The notes below the pieces were generated by a model. The model saw only the letters and a program-made list of their open reading frames with translations, was not told where the DNA came from and made no database searches. The position numbers were made by a program, and so were the translations under genes. Positions 48,896 to 58,593 of a DNA stretch of 64,000 nt are shown here, piece after piece. The DNA lies in contig CAYPAW010000002.1 in the NCBI GenBank assembly GCA_964408795.1, positions 1 through 64,000 of the forward strand, written 5' to 3'. Each line of letters opens with the position of its first letter. Position 1 is the first letter of the stretch. This DNA comes from JABMQB01 sp964408795. GTDB taxonomy: Bacteria > Bacteroidota > Bacteroidia > Bacteroidales > Prolixibacteraceae.

Positions 48896-50728
48896 TCAAT
48901 TCGATTTTCCCGGGTTCAATAAACGGGCATCCAGCATTCTTTCCTCAATCCACCGGCGTTTCCGGGATACCGTATCGGTAAGGTATTTTTCAATGATCAG
49001 GCTGGCAATAGGAGCGGCATATTGGGAACCTCCGCCGCCGTTTTCCACATAAACCGAAAGGGCGATCTGAGGGTTCTCCCGGGGAGCAAACGCAATGAAA
49101 ACCGAATGATCTTCTCCATGGGGATTTTCTGCCGTTCCGGTTTTTCCGCACATTGTAAGGCCATCGATTCTGGCCCAGTAAGCTGTACCTTCGGGTTCAA
49201 AAACCTTTTGCATCCCGTTCAGTACCTCCTCAAAATGCTCCTCATTGATAAGGGCATAATGCTTTTCACGGAATTTCCCATCGATGGCATTCTGATCCCC
49301 GATTTTTTTTACCACATGCGGAATATAATAAAAACCTCTGTTTGCCAGGATAGATGCATAATTGGCCATTTGCAAAGGAGTGATCCCCAGTTCACCCTGC
49401 CCGATAGACAGCGACATAATCCAAAGCACCCTCCATGGGACTCCTTTGAAAACATGGGTTTCATAGTACGAAGAGGTGGGAATAAAACCCTTTTGTTCGT
49501 TATGGAAATCGGTTCCGAGGTTTTGTCCGAAGCCGAAACTTGTGATGTATTCCTGCCAGATTTCATATCCGGTTTTTACATTGCCGAATTCGGGTTTCTC
49601 CAGGATTTTCTTAAAAACCTGAGCAAAATATGCATTACATGATTGGGCGATAGCTTCAGCAAGTTCGAAGTCCTGGTTATGGTGACAGGCCATATGATAA
49701 TTTCCCACATGGTATCCATAGTTACAATGAAAGGATGTTTCTGGTGTAATCACGCCCTCCTGAAGGCCAATCAGCGCTTGTGCCATTTTAAAGGTCGATC
49801 CTGGTGGGTACTGAGCCATCAGGGCACGATTAAAAATCGGTTGAAGGGTATCGGATTGAAGCAACGAGAAATGGTGACCTCTTTTTCTGCCAACCAATAA
49901 TTTCGGATCGTAATCAGGCATGCTAGCCATAGAAAGTATTTCCCCGGTTGCCGGCTCAATAGCGACCACCGCTCCTTTTTTATTCTGCATGATTGTTTCC
50001 ACATATTGCTGCAGGTCTGAGTCCAGGGTCGCGACAAGATTTTTACCGGTTTGAGGAGCCACATCGTTCCTGCCATCCCGGTAGTTTCCTTTGATCTGGT
50101 TATGAACATCCACCAGAAAATACTGAACCCCTTTCTGTCCCCGGAGTTCCTTTTCATAGGATTTTTCGATTCCGCTTATTCCGGCATAATCCCCTGCCAG
50201 GTAATAATCGTCATTCTGTATCATCCCGGTAGAAACTTCCCCCACATAGCCTAATACATGAGCGGCCATCTTCATGGGGTATTCCCTCAGGGTCCGGGTC
50301 TGGGTGTAAAAACCCTGAAACTTGTGCATCTTTTCCTGCAGATAGGCATATTGTTCCTGGCTAATCTGTTTGACAATGATTGAAGGTTTATACAAAGAGT
50401 AATTCCGGGCGGATTCCAGTTTCTCTGTAAGCTGCGGTTTTTCAATCTCCAAAAGGCTGCATAACAAGGTGGTATCAAAGTCTTTTGTTTCGCGGGGTGT
50501 CACCAGAAGATCATATGAAGCCTTATCATAGACCAGCAATTTACCGTTCCGGTCATAGATAAGTCCGCGGGTCGGATAATGAATAATCTTGCGCAAAACA
50601 TTATCGGTGGCTGATTGTTTGTAATCCGGACTTAACACCTGAAGCTGGAAAAACCGGACAATAAAAACCACCCCGGTCACCAGTATTAAACCTAAAATAA
50701 CATATCTGCGCCTTTTATATGTATCCAC
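48896..50728 (-). CDS. mrdA: Penicillin-binding protein 2 (peptidoglycan transpeptidase)
   Basis: 610 residues. N-terminal membrane anchor (YVILGLILVTGVVFIVRFF), then the pedestal domain and the transpeptidase. Catalytic motifs are SxxK in PPGSTFKMAQAL, SxN in QSCNAYFAQ and KTG in MCGKTGTAENPHG. Translation probably starts at the GTG (50726-50728), because the nearby ATG is out of frame. It begins 12 bases after the mreD stop and works with RodA in cell elongation. In Bacteroidota this is the beta-lactam target of the elongasome. Confidence 0.95.
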   Translation of the reverse strand: MDTYKRRRYVILGLILVTGVVFIVRFFQLQVLSPDYKQSATDNVLRKIIHYPTRGLIYDRNGKLLVYDKASYDLLVTPRETKDFDTTLLCSLLEIEKPQLTEKLESARNYSLYKPSIIVKQISQEQYAYLQEKMHKFQGFYTQTRTLREYPMKMAAHVLGYVGEVSTGMIQNDDYYLAGDYAGISGIEKSYEKELRGQKGVQYFLVDVHNQIKGNYRDGRNDVAPQTGKNLVATLDSDLQQYVETIMQNKKGAVVAIEPATGEILSMASMPDYDPKLLVGRKRGHHFSLLQSDTLQPIFNRALMAQYPPGSTFKMAQALIGLQEGVITPETSFHCNYGYHVGNYHMACHHNQDFELAEAIAQSCNAYFAQVFKKILEKPEFGNVKTGYEIWQEYITSFGFGQNLGTDFHNEQKGFIPTSSYYETHVFKGVPWRVLWIMSLSIGQGELGITPLQMANYASILANRGFYYIPHVVKKIGDQNAIDGKFREKHYALINEEHFEEVLNGMQKVFEPEGTAYWARIDGLTMCGKTGTAENPHGEDHSVFIAFAPRENPQIALSVYVENGGGGSQYAAPIASLIIEKYLTDTVSRKRRWIEERMLDARLLNPGKSN

Positions 50729-50740
50729 CGTACATCTGCT

Positions 50741-51244
50741 TTAATGTCTGAACACCAGAAACTGGCTTAAAACTATCATAAAAATGGAGAATAGAGAACT
50801 CAGGAAACACCGGATAAAGGTATGGATGAAATTTGTAAAAGTAAATGCCTCAATATAAAAAAAGATTACATGGTGCATGAAAACCAGAATCCCTGCATAG
50901 TAAAGAAACCAGAGAAATCCATACTGTTGCAATCCGGGATAATCGCTTTTATCCATTTCACGGGCGGAGATAACATTCATCACTACCGGCCGGGCAAAAG
51001 CCATGAAAGTAGTTGCTGCTGCGTGCATTCCCAGGGTATTGGAAAAAATATCAATCACCAAGCCCATGAAAAAACCCAGTAAAACAACCGCATAACGGGG
51101 CGTGGAAACCGGTAGCAACAAAACAAACAAAACATAGATATAGGGATTGATGAATCCACTGAACTGTATATAATTCAGCAAAAGCACCTGAATCAGCACA
51201 AGGCTGATAAACATAATGGTATAGTTAATCCATGTTCTGATCAT
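50741..51244 (-). CDS. mreD: Rod shape-determining protein MreD
   Basis: 167 residues, five to six membrane helices. The segment LLLPVSTPRYAVVLLGFFMGLVIDIFSNTLGMHA matches the MreD core. Translation starts at the ATG 51244 inside the last 20 bases of mreC. The frame could extend further upstream, but those residues are encoded by the mreC end and are hydrophilic and unlike MreD. Part of the MreBCD-PBP2-RodA complex. Confidence 0.92.
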   Translation of the reverse strand: MIRTWINYTIMFISLVLIQVLLLNYIQFSGFINPYIYVLFVLLLPVSTPRYAVVLLGFFMGLVIDIFSNTLGMHAAATTFMAFARPVVMNVISAREMDKSDYPGLQQYGFLWFLYYAGILVFMHHVIFFYIEAFTFTNFIHTFIRCFLSSLFSIFMIVLSQFLVFRH

Positions 51245-52070
51245 GCCGATTTCGGTTTTCCAGTTCCTTAATCTCTCTCTGGTCACGGTTCCGGATAATT
51301 TCCACATAAGTAACCGCCTTGAAATCAACCGAAAGCTTGATTCGTATTGTATAAAAGCTTTCTCCCTGATTGATTGCACATGATTCCACCGTTCCAATGA
51401 GGATCCCTTCCGGAAAATAGGTGGATGAGCCGGCGGTAACCACCGTATCTCCTCTGTTTACTTCTATGTGGGAAGGAATATCGGATAATTGAACATACCG
51501 GTAATTCATTCCGTCCCACGAAACAGTACCGAAATAATTGTTCTTTTTCAATTTACCGGAAATCATAAACCGTCGGTTGAGCAGGGAAAGGCCGGTAGCA
51601 TATGATTCAGACACATAATTGACGATGCCCACCACTCCTTTTTCACAAATGATCCCCTGATCGGGAGATATTCCATTTCTTTTCCCTTGATCCAAAACCA
51701 GATAATTATATTGTTTATTCACGGATTTATTGATTATTAAAGCTGACTTATAGCGGTATTTTCCATAGGCTGAGGTATCAGAAAGCGCAAACCTCTCCTG
51801 ATCTGCGGATAATTCCCGGTAAAACGAAAGTTCACTTTTCAGGCGGCTATTTTCCAGGGCCAGTTCCTGATTAATGGAGGAGAGGCGAAAATAATGGACA
51901 AAGGTATTGAAGGTTTTGTAAATGGATGCTGTAACCCGGTTTGCGGAATTGAGGTAGTGTACCCTCTGAAAGTTATTGTAATGGAGAATCAATACCATCG
52001 ATGCAACTTCCAGGGTGAGAAAAAGCAGGAAAACATGGTTTCTGACCAAAAACCGGATTAAACTTCTCAT
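51225..52070 (-). CDS. mreC: Rod shape-determining protein MreC
   Basis: 281 residues. N-terminal membrane helix (FLLFLTLEVASMVLILHY), then a coiled-coil region (about 60-110, INQELALENSRLKSELSFYRE) and the beta-barrel domain with GIICEKGVVGIVNYVSESYA and GDTVVTAGSSTYFPEGILIG, the conserved MreC blocks. It links MreB to the transpeptidase. The stop codon overlaps mreD. It follows mreB by about 30 bases. Confidence 0.95.
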   Translation of the reverse strand: MRSLIRFLVRNHVFLLFLTLEVASMVLILHYNNFQRVHYLNSANRVTASIYKTFNTFVHYFRLSSINQELALENSRLKSELSFYRELSADQERFALSDTSAYGKYRYKSALIINKSVNKQYNYLVLDQGKRNGISPDQGIICEKGVVGIVNYVSESYATGLSLLNRRFMISGKLKKNNYFGTVSWDGMNYRYVQLSDIPSHIEVNRGDTVVTAGSSTYFPEGILIGTVESCAINQGESFYTIRIKLSVDFKAVTYVEIIRNRDQREIKELENRNRHDQNMD

Positions 52071-52099
52071 GTTTATTTAGAAACGGCCTCTTTCCGGTG

Positions 52100-53122
52100 T
52101 TAACGTATGAGGAAAGAGAAATTATCTACATTCTTCAGGGCGATACCGGTTCCCCGCACAACGGATCTCAGCGGGTCATCTGAAATATTAAACTGAATAC
52201 CGACCTTTGCTGTTAATCGTTGGTCCAATCCCCGAAGGAGGGCTCCTCCGCCCGTCAGCCAGATTCCTTTGGAGACAACATCCGCATACAATTCCGGGGG
52301 TGTTTGTTCCAGGACACTTAGCACAGCGGTTTCAATTTTTGAAATGGATTTTTCCAGACAATGGGCAATTTCCTGGTAGGAAACCGGCACTTCAATCGGT
52401 AGGGCTGTCATCTGATTGGGTCCCTGCACCACATAATTTGGCGGGGGATCTTTCAGTTGCGATAAAGCAGAACCTACATGAATTTTAATATCTTCGGCTG
52501 TTTTTTCCCCAATCTTAATGTTGTGTTGGTGTCGCATATATTCCATGATGTCACCGGTCAGGTCATCACCCGCAATTCGTATGGATTTATTGGTAACAAT
52601 TCCTCCGAGAGAAATCACGGCAATCTCGGTTGTTCCCCCTCCAATATCGATCACCATATTCCCTTCAGGAGCTTCTACATCGATACCGATGCCTATGGCA
52701 GCCGCCAACGGCTCATAAATCATGTACACTTCGCGACCTCCGGCATGTTCCGAAGAGTCACGCACCGCTCGTATTTCCACTTCGGTACTTCCCGATGGAA
52801 TACAGACCACCATTTTTAAGGCTGGAGAAAACAGTCTCGACTTTGGATTGATCATCTTGATCATTCCCCGAATCATCTGTTCGGCTGCATTAAAATCAGC
52901 AATGACCCCGTCGCGTAATGGCCGGATCGTCTTGAGGTTGGCATGTGTTTTCCCCTGCATCTGCCGGGCTTTTTCACCAATAGCTACCAGTTTGTCTGTT
53001 TTGAGATCAATGGCAACAATGGATGGCTCATCAACAACGATTTTGTCATTATGAATAATGATGGTATTTGCCGTTCCCAAATCAATGGCAATCTCCTGAG
53101 TAAGAAAAGAAAACAATCCCAT
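52100..53122 (-). CDS. mreB: Rod shape-determining actin homologue MreB
   Basis: 340 residues. Actin-like fold with IDLGTANTIIIHNDKIVVDEPS (phosphate 1), IRPLRDGVIADFNAAEQMIR, VDIGGGTTEIAVISLGGIV-type DIGGGTTEIA (phosphate 2) and the C-terminal adenosine motif WLTGGGALLRGLDQRL. MreB filaments direct lateral cell-wall synthesis, so the organism is probably a rod. First gene of the operon, downstream of purH on the same strand with a 51-base gap. Confidence 0.97.
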   Translation of the reverse strand: MGLFSFLTQEIAIDLGTANTIIIHNDKIVVDEPSIVAIDLKTDKLVAIGEKARQMQGKTHANLKTIRPLRDGVIADFNAAEQMIRGMIKMINPKSRLFSPALKMVVCIPSGSTEVEIRAVRDSSEHAGGREVYMIYEPLAAAIGIGIDVEAPEGNMVIDIGGGTTEIAVISLGGIVTNKSIRIAGDDLTGDIMEYMRHQHNIKIGEKTAEDIKIHVGSALSQLKDPPPNYVVQGPNQMTALPIEVPVSYQEIAHCLEKSISKIETAVLSVLEQTPPELYADVVSKGIWLTGGGALLRGLDQRLTAKVGIQFNISDDPLRSVVRGTGIALKNVDNFSFLIR

Positions 53123-53173
53123 TACAATACTTCTAACTTAATATACTAAACATCAACCTACATCAACGTTGTT

Positions 53174-54763
53174 TCAATGCCGGAAATGCCGCCTGCCGGT
53201 AAAAATCATCGCCATTCCATATTGGTTGCAGGCTTCGATAACCTCCTCATCACGGATACTTCCTCCGGGTTCTACAATATATTTAATTCCATATTCATTG
53301 GCTGCTTCGATGCTATCCCGGAAGGGGAAGAATGCGTCGGAAAGCAAAACCGATTCATGGATGTCAACCCCCTCTTTCAGGTTAAACCGTGGAATGGTCA
53401 GATACCGTAAACTATCCAGGCGATTTGGCTGCCCCATGCCGGCTCCGGTCAACCAGAAAGTGCCATCCTTGTTTTCGGTCACGAGTGCTATCGCATTGCT
53501 CTTTAGGTATTTACATGCCGCCAGCCCAAATTTTGTCAGGTTCAGTTTTTTTTCATCAAACGGGATCTTTGTGACTTTCCGGAATTCCGTTTCCAGTCCT
53601 TCATCTTCCTCCTGCATCAACAAACCCCCGTTTACGGACCGAACCATTTTTTCTCCGGTAATCTGAGGCTTAACCGGCATTTCCAGGAGCCTCAGGTTTT
53701 TCTTTTTGGCAAAAACCTCCTGTGCCTCCGGAGTAAAAGCAGGAGCAATGATGATCTCCACGAATTTCTTTTCGAACCAACGGGCAATTTCGGCTGTAAC
53801 CGTATCTGTAAAACAAAGAATGCTTCCAAAGGCGCTGATGGGATCTCCGGCCCAGGCCAGTTCAAGGGCTCTCTTCAGATCGTTGGATACAGCCAAACCA
53901 CAGGGATTCAAATGTTTAATGACAGATACAGCCACTTTTCTGTTAAGGTGGGTTACCGAATGCCAGGCATCGCTCGCCGATTTCCAGGCTGCATCGGCAT
54001 CCAACATGTTGTTATAGGAAAGCGCTTTCCCCTGCAATACGTTGGCTCCTGCCAGACCGGATCCCTGCCTGCTGTTTACAAATGGATAAAAAACAGCCCG
54101 TTGATGGGGATTTTCACCATACCGTAAAACGGTTCCGTTATTCAGACTTATTCGTTGCTGCTCCTCATTATCCGGATTAAAATACCTGAAAATAGCTGCA
54201 TCATAATGCGAGGAAACAGAAAAGGCATGGGCTGCGAAGGCTTTTCGCTCTTCAACCGATGTATACCCCTGCTCTTGATCCAAAATAGCCGATAAAGCCT
54301 CGTATTGATCCCGGGACGCTACAATGACTACATCGTTAAAATTCTTGGCACCCGCACGAATCAGGGAGATCCCTCCAATATCAATTTTTTCAATGATTTC
54401 CTGCTCGGAAGCACCACTGGCTACGGTTTCCTCGAATGGATATAAATCCACAATGACCAGATCAAACGCCGGGATTTTATATTCCTCAAGCTGAGCCAGA
54501 TCTTCTTGATTCTCACGCCGGGCAAGAATACCCCCAAAGACTTTGGGGTGAAGGGTTTTAACTCTGCCCCCCAAAATGGACGGATAACCGGTTAACTCTT
54601 CAACCTTTGTGACTTCTACACCCAAATCACGAATGAAACAATATGTTCCACCTGTTGAATACATTTTAACACCCAATTCTTGCAGTTTCCTGACGATCTT
54701 GTCCAGCTTCTCTTTATCGAATACAGAAACCAATGCAGATGTAATCTTTTTACGTCCAGTCAT
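53174..54763 (-). CDS. purH: Bifunctional AICAR transformylase/IMP cyclohydrolase
   Basis: 529 residues, the last two steps of IMP synthesis. The MGS-like N-terminal domain (1-150) begins KKITSALVSVFDKEKLD and includes STGGT and LGGRVKTLHPKVFGGILARR. The transformylase domain has RYGENPHQRA, KALSYNNMLDADAAW, VIKHLNPCGLAV with the catalytic K-H, and GSIRDEEVIEACNQYGMAMIFTGRRHFRH as the terminal block. A perfect -7 box lies 25 bases before the ATG. It precedes the mre operon on the same strand, and the two may be co-transcribed. Confidence 0.97.
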   Translation of the reverse strand: MTGRKKITSALVSVFDKEKLDKIVRKLQELGVKMYSTGGTYCFIRDLGVEVTKVEELTGYPSILGGRVKTLHPKVFGGILARRENQEDLAQLEEYKIPAFDLVIVDLYPFEETVASGASEQEIIEKIDIGGISLIRAGAKNFNDVVIVASRDQYEALSAILDQEQGYTSVEERKAFAAHAFSVSSHYDAAIFRYFNPDNEEQQRISLNNGTVLRYGENPHQRAVFYPFVNSRQGSGLAGANVLQGKALSYNNMLDADAAWKSASDAWHSVTHLNRKVAVSVIKHLNPCGLAVSNDLKRALELAWAGDPISAFGSILCFTDTVTAEIARWFEKKFVEIIIAPAFTPEAQEVFAKKKNLRLLEMPVKPQITGEKMVRSVNGGLLMQEEDEGLETEFRKVTKIPFDEKKLNLTKFGLAACKYLKSNAIALVTENKDGTFWLTGAGMGQPNRLDSLRYLTIPRFNLKEGVDIHESVLLSDAFFPFRDSIEAANEYGIKYIVEPGGSIRDEEVIEACNQYGMAMIFTGRRHFRH

Positions 54764-54787
54764 TTATTAAAATATTTTATCAAAGCG

Positions 54788-54795
54788 CAAAGATA
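54788..54795 (-). promoter_or_regulatory. -7 box TATCTTTG of purH
   Basis: Minus-strand perfect TAnnTTTG, 24 bases before the purH ATG. A TTG lies 23 bases further upstream, somewhat beyond the usual distance. Confidence 0.55.
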
Positions 54796-54948
54796 ACAAA
54801 ATGGCTATGAATAACGGTCAATTTGATCAATAAATGGTATAAACTCTGAAAATATCAAATTTTCATCTACTTTCTACATCAAAAATGTAATCCTTTAGAA
54901 TAATTAACACTAATTGATAAACAGGTTGTAAGCTAATCTGGATAACGA

Positions 54949-56211
54949 ATGAAACAGCTATTAATAGCACGACTGATTTATGAAAGCTTTGCTCTTGCCA
55001 TCAATTCTCTGAGGGTTAACAAGCTTCGTACCCTGTTGTCGTTACTGGGCATAACCATTGGAATTTTTGCTATCGTTTCGGTTTTTACGGTGATCGATTC
55101 ACTGGAAAGATATATCCGCGAGAGCCTTGATTCACTGGGGGATAACATGGTATACATTCAGAAATGGCCCTGGGCTCCTCCCGAGGGGGAAACCGAATTT
55201 CCGTGGTGGAAATACCTCAACCGGCCCTCTCCTGAAATCGAAGAGAACGAAGCTTTACTGCGGCGTGCAAATACCATAGAAAATGCTTTTTTCCTGTTCG
55301 GATTCAACCGGACCATTGAATACGGCAGCCGCAAAATTGAAAATACGGAGATCCTGGCAACAACTTATGGCCTGATGGATTGCTGGGATACACAAATTGA
55401 ACGGGGGAGGTATTTTACCGAGACGGAAATGATCTCCGGAGCTCCGGTAGCTCTGATAGGCTCCGACCTGTCTGAAGAATTATTTGACGAAATGAATCCG
55501 GTTGGTCGAACCATTAAATTTCAGGAACGGAAGTTCAGGATCATTGGCCTGTATGAAAAAAAAGGACAGGATCTGTTTGGAACCAGCATGGATCAAAGAA
55601 TTCATATTTCGACACAAAAGGCCTTTTCCATGGTCGACATCCGAAACCGCGACCAGGGACAAACCATTTGCATCAAAGCCAAAAACAATGTGGACAGGGA
55701 TGAATTGGTCGCCGAGATCACCGGAATCATGCGAACCATACGAAAACTGAAGCCGCTGGAGGAAAATGATTTTGCCATCAACGAAGTAAGCATAATCTCA
55801 AACCAGTTTGACCAGTTCTTTGCCGTTTTTAATGTAGCCGGATGGATCATTGGTGGATTCTCCATATTGGTAGGAGGTTTTGGTATAGCCAATATCATGT
55901 TTGTAACGGTCAAGGAGCGTACAAAAATTATCGGAATTCAAAAATCCATTGGCGCGAAACGCTATTTTATTCTCCTGGAATTTATTTTTGAAGCGATTAT
56001 TCTTTCGATCATCGGAGGCATTGTCGGATTGTTTCTCATATTCATCGGAACCACCATTTTCAGTTACGCTGCTTCCATGGCAATATCGTTGAGTCCCGGA
56101 AATATTGTTACCGGGTTACTGATCTCAAGTGTAATCGGTTTTATTGCGGGATTTATGCCGGCGCTTTCTGCCGCGCGTCTTGATCCGGTGGAAGCCATTA
56201 ACTCGGTCTGA
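54949..56211 (+). CDS. MacB-type ABC transporter permease (FtsX family)
   Basis: 420 residues. It has the MacB architecture: an N-terminal membrane helix with the MacB signature (INSLRVNKLRTLLSLLGITIGIFAIVSVFTVIDSLE), a large periplasmic domain (about 60-280) and three C-terminal membrane helices (GFGIANIMFVTVKERTKIIGIQKSIGAKR, the conserved coupling helix, and PALSAARLDPVEAI at the end). No ATPase or membrane-fusion partner is adjacent, so its partner must be elsewhere. A terminator follows. Could act in macrolide, lipoprotein or peptide export. Confidence 0.9.
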   Translation: MKQLLIARLIYESFALAINSLRVNKLRTLLSLLGITIGIFAIVSVFTVIDSLERYIRESLDSLGDNMVYIQKWPWAPPEGETEFPWWKYLNRPSPEIEENEALLRRANTIENAFFLFGFNRTIEYGSRKIENTEILATTYGLMDCWDTQIERGRYFTETEMISGAPVALIGSDLSEELFDEMNPVGRTIKFQERKFRIIGLYEKKGQDLFGTSMDQRIHISTQKAFSMVDIRNRDQGQTICIKAKNNVDRDELVAEITGIMRTIRKLKPLEENDFAINEVSIISNQFDQFFAVFNVAGWIIGGFSILVGGFGIANIMFVTVKERTKIIGIQKSIGAKRYFILLEFIFEAIILSIIGGIVGLFLIFIGTTIFSYAASMAISLSPGNIVTGLLISSVIGFIAGFMPALSAARLDPVEAINSV

Positions 56212-56269
56212 CCTCCCCGTTACACCGGGTTTTCCTCAAAATCTGCGTTTTGCCTACACAATGCCCTGG

Positions 56270-56315
56270 CATTTGTTGCATTCCCCTGCAGGGTCCCTGA
56301 ACAAATGGTTTTTTT
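56270..56315 (+). terminator. Intrinsic terminator after the MacB-type permease gene
   Basis: Outer stem CATTTGTT (56270-56277) with AACAAATG (56300-56307), 22-base loop that itself carries the palindrome CCCTGCAGGG, followed by a G and seven T residues (56309-56315). It overlaps the stop codon of the convergent mgtE gene at 56314. Confidence 0.65.
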
Positions 56316-57678
56316 ATAAAACGGTCAGATTAAAGAACAAGCTTCCGACAACCATGTAAATGATCAATCCGAAGATGTCGTTGGTTGTTGTTATAAAAGG
56401 GCCGGTTGCCAATGCAGGATCTATTTTAAGGCGGTTTAATACCAAAGGAACAAAAGTTCCAAACAGGGATGCAAAGAGGATGACTATAAACAGGGATATG
56501 CTTACAGTGAAAGTGAGTTGCATGTTGTCTTTTGTAAAAAAGTTGTAGAAAAAAATCAGTGTAGAAAACACCAGAGCGGTAATCAGTGCTACCGCAAGTT
56601 CTTTCAGGAGTTTATTCATTGTTGACTGAATATCCTTTCCTCCGGAAGCAATTGTCTGGACTACAATGGATGAGGACTGCACGCCCACATTTCCGGCCAT
56701 AGCTGCAATTAAGGGAATAAACAACGCGAGGCCCTGAAATTTTGTAAGGGCTGTTTCGTAAACCCCCAGTACCTGAGCTCCCAGAATACCTCCGAACAAA
56801 CCGACCATCAGCCAGGGAATCCTGGCACGGGTCAGGGGCCATACCTTGTCGGTCATTTCTACATCTCCGGTAATACCCGAAACCATTTGATAATCCTTTT
56901 CGGCTTCTTCCCGGATAATATCAATCACGTCATCCACCGTTATCCGCCCCAATAACCGGCCCTGGTTATCTACAACCGGAAGAGCAACCAGGTCATATTT
57001 ATCGATAATATGGGCCACTTCTTCCTGAGGAGTGTCTGTAGTGACTCTCTTAATATCGCTGTTATAGATATTAATAATTTTTGCGTTGGTATGGGTCAGG
57101 ATTAGTTTTTTCAGGGACAGGATCCCTTTCAGGATTCCTGAGTCATCTGTCACATACACATAATAAATCTCATCCACATCTTCCGCCTGCAGGCTTATTT
57201 CCTTGAGGCATTTTGCGACGGTCCAGTTTTCATTTACCGAAACCAGTTCTTTGGCCATCAGTCCTCCGGCCGATTCCTCATCATAATCCAGCAGATCGGC
57301 AATATCGCCTGCCTGTTCCACATCTTCAATCTCACTTAAAACCACCTGCTGCAATTCATCATCCAGGTCCTGTACAATATCGGCCGCATCGTCGGAATCC
57401 ATGTATTCGATAAACTGCCGGGCTATCACCTCCGGAGGAAGGGCTTTTAGAAACCTTTTTCTGTCTGCTTCAGGGATCTCAAGCAATACATCCGAAGCCT
57501 TTTCTCCTTCGAGCAGCAAATAGATGTATTTTGCTTCTTCAAGGGACAGCAAATCCATGATCTCCGCTATGTCGGCAGGGTGCATATCCACTAAATACGA
57601 ATGAATCTTCGTTTCGTCTTTTTGTTCGATCAGTTGCTGCAACATGTCGAAAGAATCCTTGGTTAGTTCGAATTGCAT
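56314..57678 (-). CDS. mgtE: Magnesium transporter MgtE
   Basis: 454 residues. N-terminal helical MgtE domain (about 1-130, with HPADIAEIMDLL and GLMAKELVSV), two CBS domains (about 130-255) and five C-terminal membrane segments carrying ARIPWLMVGLFGGILGAQVLG, PLIAAMAGNVGVQSSSIVVQ and DPALATGPFITTTNDIFGL, where the last contains the Mg2+-selective Asp. The ATG at 57678 follows the ksgA stop directly (TGATTATG). In other bacteria MgtE closes at high internal Mg2+ through the N domain. Converges on the MacB-type permease. Confidence 0.95.
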   Translation of the reverse strand: MQFELTKDSFDMLQQLIEQKDETKIHSYLVDMHPADIAEIMDLLSLEEAKYIYLLLEGEKASDVLLEIPEADRKRFLKALPPEVIARQFIEYMDSDDAADIVQDLDDELQQVVLSEIEDVEQAGDIADLLDYDEESAGGLMAKELVSVNENWTVAKCLKEISLQAEDVDEIYYVYVTDDSGILKGILSLKKLILTHTNAKIINIYNSDIKRVTTDTPQEEVAHIIDKYDLVALPVVDNQGRLLGRITVDDVIDIIREEAEKDYQMVSGITGDVEMTDKVWPLTRARIPWLMVGLFGGILGAQVLGVYETALTKFQGLALFIPLIAAMAGNVGVQSSSIVVQTIASGGKDIQSTMNKLLKELAVALITALVFSTLIFFYNFFTKDNMQLTFTVSISLFIVILFASLFGTFVPLVLNRLKIDPALATGPFITTTNDIFGLIIYMVVGSLFFNLTVL

Positions 57679-57680
57679 AA

Positions 57681-58457
57681 TCACCTGTTTTTAAGGCGGA
57701 GTTCAATCTGCCTGGTTAATAAAATAAATTGATCTATCGTCATTTGTTCCGGCCGCAACGTTGCCACCTCTTCCGGCACAACGCCAAATGTTGTTTTCAG
57801 GGAATTGCGCAACATTTTGCGTCGTTGGTTGAAAGCTGTCTTTACCACGGTAAAGAACAACCTCTCATCACATTCCAACCGGGTTCGTTGATTTCTTCTT
57901 AACCTGAGAACGGCCGATTTTACACGCGGAGGAGGAGTAAAAACCTGTTCATGGACGGTAAACAGGTATTCAACCGAATAAAACGCCTGAAGTAATACGC
58001 TTAGAATTCCGTAGGTTTTGGAACCATGGGGGGAACTGATCCGCTCAGCGACCTCTTTCTGTACCATCCCCACCACTTCGGTAATCCGGTCTCTGTAGCC
58101 AAGAACTTTAAAAAAAATCTGTGATGATATATGGTACGGAAAGTTCCCGATCAGAAGAAAGGGTCCCGTGAAATATTTGTTCAGGTCACATTTCAGGAAA
58201 TCCCCTTCAATTATATCGTTCTGAAGGGCTGGAAAATGATGGATCAGGTATTGGACTGATTCCGAATCAATCTCGATAACTTTTAGATGAATTTGCGGTT
58301 TTTGAAGCAAAAAACGGGTAAGGACTCCTGTTCCCGGACCCACCTCAAGTACCTGGCAGGTATCCTCAGGAGTCAGGGTGTCAACAATTTTTCGGGCAAT
58401 ATTTGTATCGTTCAAAAAATGCTGACCCAGATGTTTTTTGGCCCGTACAAGACTCAT
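57681..58457 (-). CDS. ksgA: 16S rRNA dimethyladenosine transferase KsgA
   Basis: 258 residues. Methylates the two adjacent adenosines of helix 45 of 16S rRNA. Motifs are KKHLGQHFLND, VLEVGPGTGVLT (SAM motif I), IEIDSESVQYL and the catalytic IGNFPYHISSQIFFK (N-F-P-Y; usual NLPY with Phe). Standard length. It is divergent from the flippase-like gene, with about 135 bases between them, and its stop codon nearly touches the mgtE start. The Phe in NFPY is a small difference from the consensus NLPY. Confidence 0.96.
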   Translation of the reverse strand: MSLVRAKKHLGQHFLNDTNIARKIVDTLTPEDTCQVLEVGPGTGVLTRFLLQKPQIHLKVIEIDSESVQYLIHHFPALQNDIIEGDFLKCDLNKYFTGPFLLIGNFPYHISSQIFFKVLGYRDRITEVVGMVQKEVAERISSPHGSKTYGILSVLLQAFYSVEYLFTVHEQVFTPPPRVKSAVLRLRRNQRTRLECDERLFFTVVKTAFNQRRKMLRNSLKTTFGVVPEEVATLRPEQMTIDQFILLTRQIELRLKNR

Positions 58458-58506
58458 TAGGCTCCGAATCGTTCATATTGGTATCCAACTTAAGATTCTT
58501 TGATTT

Positions 58507-58536
58507 TTTGGTTATAAAACAAAATTTATATTTTTG
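58507..58536 (+). promoter_or_regulatory. Promoter of the flippase-like gene
   Basis: TTTG (58507-58510), 18 bases, then TATTTTTG (58529-58536), a perfect TAnnTTTG. About 55 bases before the GTG start at 58594. Confidence 0.6.
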
Positions 58537-58593
58537 CCTGAACCATTTTAAAAAACCCGTATATTCGAGCGCTGAAATTACTAAAATTTTCCC

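Noticed and set aside
57900..58460. Possible kasugamycin-resistance-type defect in KsgA (NFPY in place of NLPY)
   Set aside because: NFPY is an accepted variant in this enzyme family and the rest of the motifs are intact.
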